Part shown: positions 57,216 to 64,000 of the stretch, in pieces
How positions within the stretch are numbered: position 1 is the stretch's first letter
Layout of the letters: each line of letters opens with the position of its first letter
Assembly (NCBI GenBank): GCA_043228905.1
Contig: JBHGNT010000003.1
Coordinates: forward strand, 20,212,001-20,276,000
Direction: 5' to 3'
Length of the DNA: 64,000 bases
DNA from: Azolla caroliniana
Lineage: Eukaryota; Polypodiophyta
Made by a program: the position numbers and the translations under genes
Notes under the pieces: model-generated
Seen by the model: only the letters and a program-made list of their open reading frames with translations
What the model was told of the DNA's origin: nothing
Database searches by the model: none

Positions 57216-60175
57216 GGACACGTTAATGTGAATTTGCGTCACTCGTACAATGATGCCGTTCCATTTCATTTTGTGGTTATGTATATGGATGAATGCAGTT
57301 TGTGTTTTGTCTTTTGCAAAGCGACTACTAGTCTTCGAATATGAATATTGTTGTCAAAGGTGGACTGGATTCTGTTTTTATTTCCTGTTTCTAGAAAACC
57401 TGTGCAAAATCTAATACGAACTAATTCTCAGATGCTTATATAGAGTATGAATGGAATACCGATTTGATGTGTTTCTGCGTGCCCTTTGAAGTAGTATGAA
57501 GTGAAATACCTCTCAACTCAACTCACTCTATTCATTCATTGTTCGTAGGCTTTGATGGTGATTAATATGCCAATTAAGTTCTTTACATGCGTCATGTTCA
57601 ATCATTATATCTTTAAGAAGACTTAATGATGTGTGAAGTTTGGAAATGAAATGCAGGCTGTAACTAAAATGCCAGCAGCTGGATTGTCATGAGTCATGAC
57701 TCATATGTCTGTCCAAATGCATTTCTCATTGATTGAAGTCTGACACAACATACAATTTGGAATTTGCCATTAAAATTGTATAGTACTGACAGGTCAATTT
57801 GGCTTTTGATGTAATAAATGGGTTTTCTAGCCTCTGTCCGATCAATTTGAATCTGTCACGCATAGTGATGCTCAGAAGGAAGTTTGTCTTTTCACATTGT
57901 CATTCCTTTGTACGTGACACACTGTTTGAACTGTTGTAAGCATCACAGTACAACATTATCGGTAGTAGGTTGTAAGGTAAAGAATGGAATAGCAATGTGT
58001 AAATGATCAGTGCTGGTGTATCTATCTACTCTATAAGAAGTCTTGCCATCACATCAAAGGGACTAAATCAAAGTCAAAGATTGAGATTGAAGGGTTCTAA
58101 TGTTTGCATGGTTGGTCATATATATATATATATGAAGGGTTCTAATGTTGCATGGTGGGTCATATATATCTAATGTTGCTTGGACAGGGTAAAGCAATTC
58201 CTCTTAGTATCTAGGTGAAGAGTTATTACATATAATGTGCCTACTCGCAAGGGACAATCGTCTGTGGGAAGAGATGGTTTGGGGAGATCCTAATGGGCCA
58301 TGTGATGTGATGGTCTTCAGACCCAAAACTTGGTTATTGGAATTTGGTGTGAACACCTTGTTATAGGCTATGGGAACCCTTTCCACTTCCTCCCTGTAAT
58401 GAGGGAAATGTGCGTATATTGTATATGACTAACGTAACCTAGGGGAACAATGATGTATGTTTAGAAGCTTGGAACATAAAAGTTGTTCACAAACTATCCA
58501 ATACAGGAGAGGGAGGGGTGGTGGTAAAAAGGATAGCTTGGCAGTCCAGCTGATTTATGGTACTAGAATTAGGTTGGCAAGCTATATGTTGCTAGAAAGC
58601 AAAGAGGGAAAAGCAAAAGAAGCTAGATAGCCTCAAGCTAAAAGCTATCACAAAACAAGCAACTATTCCCCAAAAACTAGTATTGGAAAACAAGATGGTT
58701 CATAATTGCTTGGATATGCAACATCATGAAATCATTGGAGCACTTCACTTCTAATCATGGGTACTTACAAGCTTATGAACTTTGATGGCTTGTAATCAAG
58801 GATTGGAATTGAAGAACTCCTTGAACACGTTCAGTGTCCAACTAGGTGTGCAAAGTGTACATGGCACTAGCCTTACATTAAGATAAAAGCTTGATCTTAT
58901 CATTGTATGTTCGACTTCAATTACTATTGTTCAACTTTTTTCTTATAACTATTGATCCCTTTACAAAGCATGGATATTACGTGTTGAAGGTACCTTTCGA
59001 GGAGGTCCACATTTGTGAGTGAGGAAGAATAAAATGTCGATGCTTTGAGTTTTAGGTATGTATGTACTCTATGATTCCTTAAACGATGCAAGTCTTGATC
59101 TCTATGCCCCAACAAAATAGCCACTATTAGCCACAATTCATTTATCTGCCAAAAGGTTAGTTGAGTTATAGTTACCTCAAATAATTTTGGAGGTTAAGGA
59201 CACCCTTTCTTGAACCTCTTACCCATGGGCTTGTTGTGAATGTCATCGTTTGAGGGATTTCCAAGCTTGAACCAAATGGTTCATGACATTCAGAAACCAT
59301 TAAGTTCTAAAGGCACAATTTCAATGCAGACCAATTCTTTAACAAAACGTGTTTTCTAGCCTCAAAACTCTCTATATTGATCCATAACTTTTCTTGAAAA
59401 AGGTATGATGAGATTTGAACTTGAGGCGTCTTGCGTCTATGTTCTAACTTATATAATTTAATGTAGTAAGCAATTGGTGAACACCTTAAAATTCTAAATA
59501 TTTGATTTTGAGTCGTCTGGTATTGAAACCAATCCAAGGACAATCTTGCCCTTTACATCCTCACAGTATCCATCCATCATTTTCTTGCTTCTTTGTTGTT
59601 TCTATTTTTGTTTTGTTCATATTGTGTATTGCCATCCTTAATGAGTCCTTGTTGTTTTCTCTTTTGTTTTCGTATTTTCATGTCTTGCTTTTCCATGGAA
59701 TCTTCTTTCTTGTTGCTCTCTAAACATTGCGGTTTGTTTTTTTCTTTATGATTTCATGTCATTTATTGTTACTCCTTTTAACATCTTAAATGAAAATTGC
59801 ATCCAAGGAGTCATCTTCTATGTTTCTAGTTCTCTAGCCACAAAAAATTATAGTACACTTCTTCCCTCTCAATACCTTTAGAAATTGTTGTCCTCACCCA
59901 ATTCCATGGTTCTTGAACCCCCACCCAAGCTATAATATGAGTTGTTGGATAAAGTTGTGAGCAAGGGAACAAGGCTAATCTGTCCACAAATAGTGAACGA
60001 GCCAAAAATAAAGACCGCATCAAGAAATGCAAATACAAGGTTTATATGAATCATTGATTCATTGCCATCTCGACTGGGAGATTATGAAGCATTGACGAGA
60101 CAACATATCTCGAATGCTATGTTTTGTGGATACTCTAAAGTAGGGCAATGGAATATGGAATGATAAATAAACACC
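57216..60175. other. Intergenic stretch downstream of the DUF4057 gene
   Basis: It starts with the 3' UTR of that gene. A local duplication GAAGGGTTCTAATGTT...GCATGG occurs near 58090-58160 around a short TA repeat. No other gene is recognised. Confidence 0.6.
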
Positions 60176-60300
60176 AATAATGATAATAATAATAACGATA
60201 CTAATAATACTAACTATAATAATAATAATCCGCATGAGAACAACAACAACAACAATGAATATAAATACTAATATTAATAAACTTAATAAATAAGTAATCA
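60176..60300. repeat. (AAT)n / (AAC)n-rich microsatellite cluster
   Basis: Interrupted AAT/ATA and AAC repeats. The minus-strand hydrophobic frame across it is a repeat artefact. Confidence 0.8.
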
Positions 60301-60748
60301 AAGAAAAAAAGTGCCTCACTCATTTATTGGTTGCGGCATCTATGTAGCAACATCATTCCATCCATGGTAACCATTGAAAAATGGGTTCAACGTCTCTAAG
60401 TTTTACACAAGTCTTGTTAAACATTTTTCTCTTCGGTCATGGTGTCCAACACAAACTTGAGATGATTGAGTGGGGTTGATGAGTTGACCGACCCTTCTGT
60501 AAACCAAAGCATGGTCTTGATCCCTTAACATATTTACTTCTGTGACTTGCCTATCCTCACTCAATGACTTTTTACCTCAAGATTGCTATTGAACAACAAT
60601 TGGCCCTACTTGTGTTTGTCACCTTGTATACAAGAACAATGCAAACCTAGTGTACACATGTCACCCCTAGGTTAAGTTGGTTCCATGACGTACAAGATCA
60701 ACTCACCAAACCTGCAAGGATGCAAAATCCCTTTGAAATAGTCTTTCC

Positions 60749-61202
60749 TTGCTTTACATAATGGGAGACTACATCAATAAATACATAAGCTATCCTAACT
60801 CCGGTATCCAAGAGACAATTAATCTCTTAACACAGTTTCAACTTCAATTGATGTCACCACCTCCTGAGCATTCAAGTTGCCACCAATATGGCTACCCTAG
60901 TCCCATTATGCACCGAACGTCAAGTCTTTAGACACAAGTAATCATCATACCCTCCGCCTCTTGCAACTAGGCCTCAAAACCATGCCCTACTCCAACAATG
61001 GATGGATGATTTGAAGCAACCCTTCATGTTTGCGCATCTTGATGCTCAACATGGGGGTTGCCATTCACAAGGTGTTCTTCTTGGTGACCATGCTCATGAT
61101 CAACTTCAACATGCCCCCCAAGCTGAAAACTCCCACATTGTGCAAGTCCTAGACCATCTTCCATGTTCACATCACATTACACGTCTCTATTCATCTAACT
61201 AA
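60749..61202 (+). pseudogene. Possible decayed coding sequence, unidentified
   Basis: Two short plus-strand frames are unusually rich in Gln, His and Pro for this AT-rich DNA: LTQFQLQLMSPPPEHSSCHQ at about 60820-60880, and a segment with HDQLQHAPQAENSHIVQVL at about 61002-61202. They are in different frames with stops between them. I do not recognise a family. They could be relics of a gene or chance. Confidence 0.25.
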
Positions 61203-64000
61203 GCCACCTAGTATGTAGTATCACTCACAAACCCCCCCACTACACAGAAGCATGTGTTTGGAAATAAGAGCAATACTTTCCAAGGGCATTTGGACGTACA
61301 TATATATCTGCTCCTGATGTGAGTTGGACTTAGCAACTACAATCATACCAGCCAGCTAGTTGAAGTTTGTGGGGTCATCGTTTGCCTCAATCTCATCCTC
61401 ACTTAAGTCCTAATGGTCGGCACAAGTCTCGCCCAAGGTATGCCAACGAAATTCATCTAGTAGGACTTACCCTAGACAACTCCTCTGTACAGGTCTTGTA
61501 GGACCCAAATGCAATGTTCATTCATTTGGTTGGGGGTGGAAGGGGAGTGTTCGTGAGTTGGACATCAAGACTTGTCCATTGTGTCATTGCCCAAGTGATT
61601 ACAATGTGACTAAGAGAGTATAGAGGGTTGTGTCGGCAAGCCGCGGGAGCCCCAACCCCAATGAGTTCACTAGCCACTATTTATTTGAGGGAACGAAAAA
61701 CATAAAAATGTCAATGTTTTATTCTATTGTAGGACACCTTGGGGCCACATTAAAAATAGCTGCCAGTTGTGGCACATGATCATTTATGTTCGTTGGAAAG
61801 TCACCAAAATATGATTTAAGTTGGAAGTCGTAGATGATCGTTGATTCATACTTGCCTTTGACCACAAACATGATCTTGTGTACATGCTATAAAAGTTGGA
61901 AAAGGGGCAAGGGATCTCTGACCTAAAAGCATTCTATATCTTCGTCCTATTGTTTGAATGGGCTCCACATCTTGACATATGACTACCTAGAGTGTCATTT
62001 GATTCAATGGTGGCACCAATGTATACACAATTTCATTTATTAATATAATGTTGTTCATCCCTATTACAAAGTTGCATGAAAAATGTGAGCATATGCACAT
62101 GAAAAACATTTCTCATTGGTTGGTGTGCCTCATGAAAACTCATATTTATTCTTTGAGAGGCAAAGCATTTTTCCCAAACAAAACTGAGGTAAATAATGTA
62201 ATTGCCTTGTCGAAAACATATTGAGAAAGAAACTCTCCTCCCAACCTTTGAATACACAAGCATTACCCATGTGCTAGCTTTATTCGTTGTGATCATATGT
62301 AGGCAATCTCACCCTTTTAGAGAGGTTATATTTTAAACCATGGGCGTGAAGCTCATTGTGCATGTGTATGATTTCCATAATTATCTAACTTGCCTTGCCT
62401 AGTGCTTACAAGAAAACAACATCTTATACCTCACAAATATGATAGTTTGTAGCAACTTGACCAAGAACTAGACAAATGGTAGTTATAAATCCTCTCATGA
62501 CATGAAATTTTATTTCAATGGTGAGCTTTTGTGGTAGATTTCGAAAAGGTTATTTTTTTGAGGAGTTTGGGTTCTTCTTTGCATGAATCCTTCTAGAAGC
62601 CAAACTCCTCAAAAAATTGATTAACATGTGAAAGGGTGAAAATAGAAACCCATGTTAATAAAAAATTTTGTTTGAGGTGTTTGGGTTCTTCTTTGCATGA
62701 ATGCTCTAGAACCATTGAATTCTCGATGAGAACAACAAAGTTATAAATGTAAATAGAAAGAGGGTAGGTTACTACCACTTAAATTAATGAATGAGGTCAG
62801 GCAAACTCCAAGATTAATGTTTTCCTATTGATTTCTTTTTGTAGACGTACCAAATATATAACACTTTATTTACTACTCAACGCATTTATGAACAACCTTT
62901 GTAACTCATCCACAAATTGTTTTGGTAGAGAAATCTCTTAAAATGTATGTTTTATAAAATTGATAAGCATGTTTTTTGTTTCCATGGGCTTTATGATGAA
63001 ATCAAAGACATGTTTAAAATCCACCCCAATATTGATCGATACTAGCATAATTCAAAGGCTTTGTAGAAGTGGAAGCCACTTTCCCATACCTAAAAATCTA
63101 TCAAAAACATACACAATACACAAACATAGAGAGAAATGAAATGTCTTTTGTACACGTAAGTTAAAAGACAAGAATAACCTATGTTTCCAAAGGTACAATC
63201 ATTACTCGATATGATTTTTTGTGTGAGGGTATAGAGTCTAGACTCTAAGAGATATCTTTCGTCAAATACAAAACAAACATGTGTTTTAGTTTTTAGAACA
63301 TTATATTTCAGTTGAGAAACCCCAAGAAGATCCCGATAAGGCATGCATGAAAGTTTTCGGTAATTTATAAATCAGACTACCTTTTAAGGCATTGTCTAAC
63401 AAATAGGCAAGCGTAGGTTAAAGTATACTAGATAGGTTGGGAGAGCACCTAGGTGCATCTCAAAAGTACAAGGAAAGGACATATTGGAGCCATGACAAGA
63501 GTACAAAGAAAGGAAATGTAGTTGGATGGTGGTAGTGCAATGATGTTAGAGACCAAAGAGTTGAGACATATAAGAATACATTTATTAACAAGGAAGTGAC
63601 ATATTAGTCTTATGATTTGAATTGATCTACTAGTGAACTATGGGATATACAAGTCATGGCTTTGCATGCCACCAATACAACCTCCTATGGAACTTTACAA
63701 TCCATGGGTATAACTTTTGAGTTGTATGATATACAAAGCATAATTTGCATGGTAGCTTTAGAACCTCATTGCATACTAGTTATACAACCTCATAATAGAC
63801 TTGGCAATTTGCATAGTCTATAACGTTACAATCTCATGTGCTACTTGGTGCCCATGGCACCTTGCAACTGTCTCTTACTTTAAGCTCATAACTAAACTTA
63901 TAATTCAATATAACCTTCCATAACTCTCAATAGTGGTCCACATGCTTCCACTACCCTCCATTAACTTTCCATAAACTTCGATAAGCAAGTTGAAGCAAGT
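61203..64000. other. Intergenic stretch to the window end
   Basis: AT-rich. Only short frames occur (for example minus 62296-62033 and 63344-63090), without recognised domains. It includes the inverted repeat at 62553-62616. Nothing else is supported. Confidence 0.6.
62553..62616. repeat. Inverted repeat (17-bp arms) with an adjacent direct repeat
   Basis: TTTTTTGAGGAGTTTGG (about 62554-62570) and CCAAACTCCTCAAAAAA (62600-62616) are perfect reverse complements separated by 29 bp. The segment GTTTGGGTTCTTCTTTGCATGAAT recurs about 110 bp downstream, near 62680-62704. Confidence 0.85.

Noticed and set aside
60059-60319. Hydrophobic minus-strand frame resembling a membrane protein
   Set aside because: The Ile/Val run comes from AAT/AAC microsatellites. 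No flanking coding signal exists.

Overview
The window looks like nuclear DNA of a land plant. It is AT-rich and gene-poor, with intron-split genes whose products match plant families, kilobase-sized introns, abundant microsatellites and layered retrotransposons. A seed-free vascular plant such as a fern fits the retroelement style and intron sizes, but that placement is an inference. No rRNA, CRISPR, organelle or bacterial features were seen.

Three protein-coding genes could be resolved exon by exon. (1) A minus-strand BPM-type MATH-BTB gene (31545 to 25819, 4 exons, 422 aa) encodes a probable CUL3 substrate adaptor. (2) A plus-strand Erv46/ERGIC3-type cargo receptor gene (35773 to 47669, 13 exons, 386 aa) belongs to ER-Golgi traffic. 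(3) A plus-strand plant DUF4057 / HN1-like gene (55090 to 57215, 5 exons, 285 aa) carries repeated TG-x-x-IF motifs. The first two genes are divergent, with starts about 4.2 kb apart. Nothing suggests that the three act in one pathway.

The left third is a retrotransposon graveyard. It holds a decayed LINE 3' end (4740-6519), a Copia RNase H scrap (6791-7180), a second LINE scrap (7316-7680), and a truncated Copia (here 'Copia C', LTR plus gag, 7707-9009). A second Copia ('Copia B', from 9010) follows directly. Its gag gene is split at 10074/21234 by a minus-strand Gypsy-type element (10075-21233). That element is itself split inside its integrase zinc-binding domain by an apparently intact young Copia ('Copia A', 12148-17494; one difference between 282-bp LTRs; uninterrupted 1337-aa Gag-Pol). 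This gives a three-level nest whose insertion order can be read directly.

The rest is intergenic or intronic sequence with LINE fragments, SINE-like Pol III boxes, a 426-bp MITE with an 8-bp target duplication, several tandem duplications, a GATC-rich array upstream of the Erv46-like gene, and a large (CT)n/(CA)n array just upstream of the DUF4057 gene.

The most unusual signal is in the LTRs. In all three Copia families the TATA box lies in the loop or centre of an inverted repeat whose arms differ between families, and TTGTAAC follows at a short distance. No clearly new multi-gene system was found.
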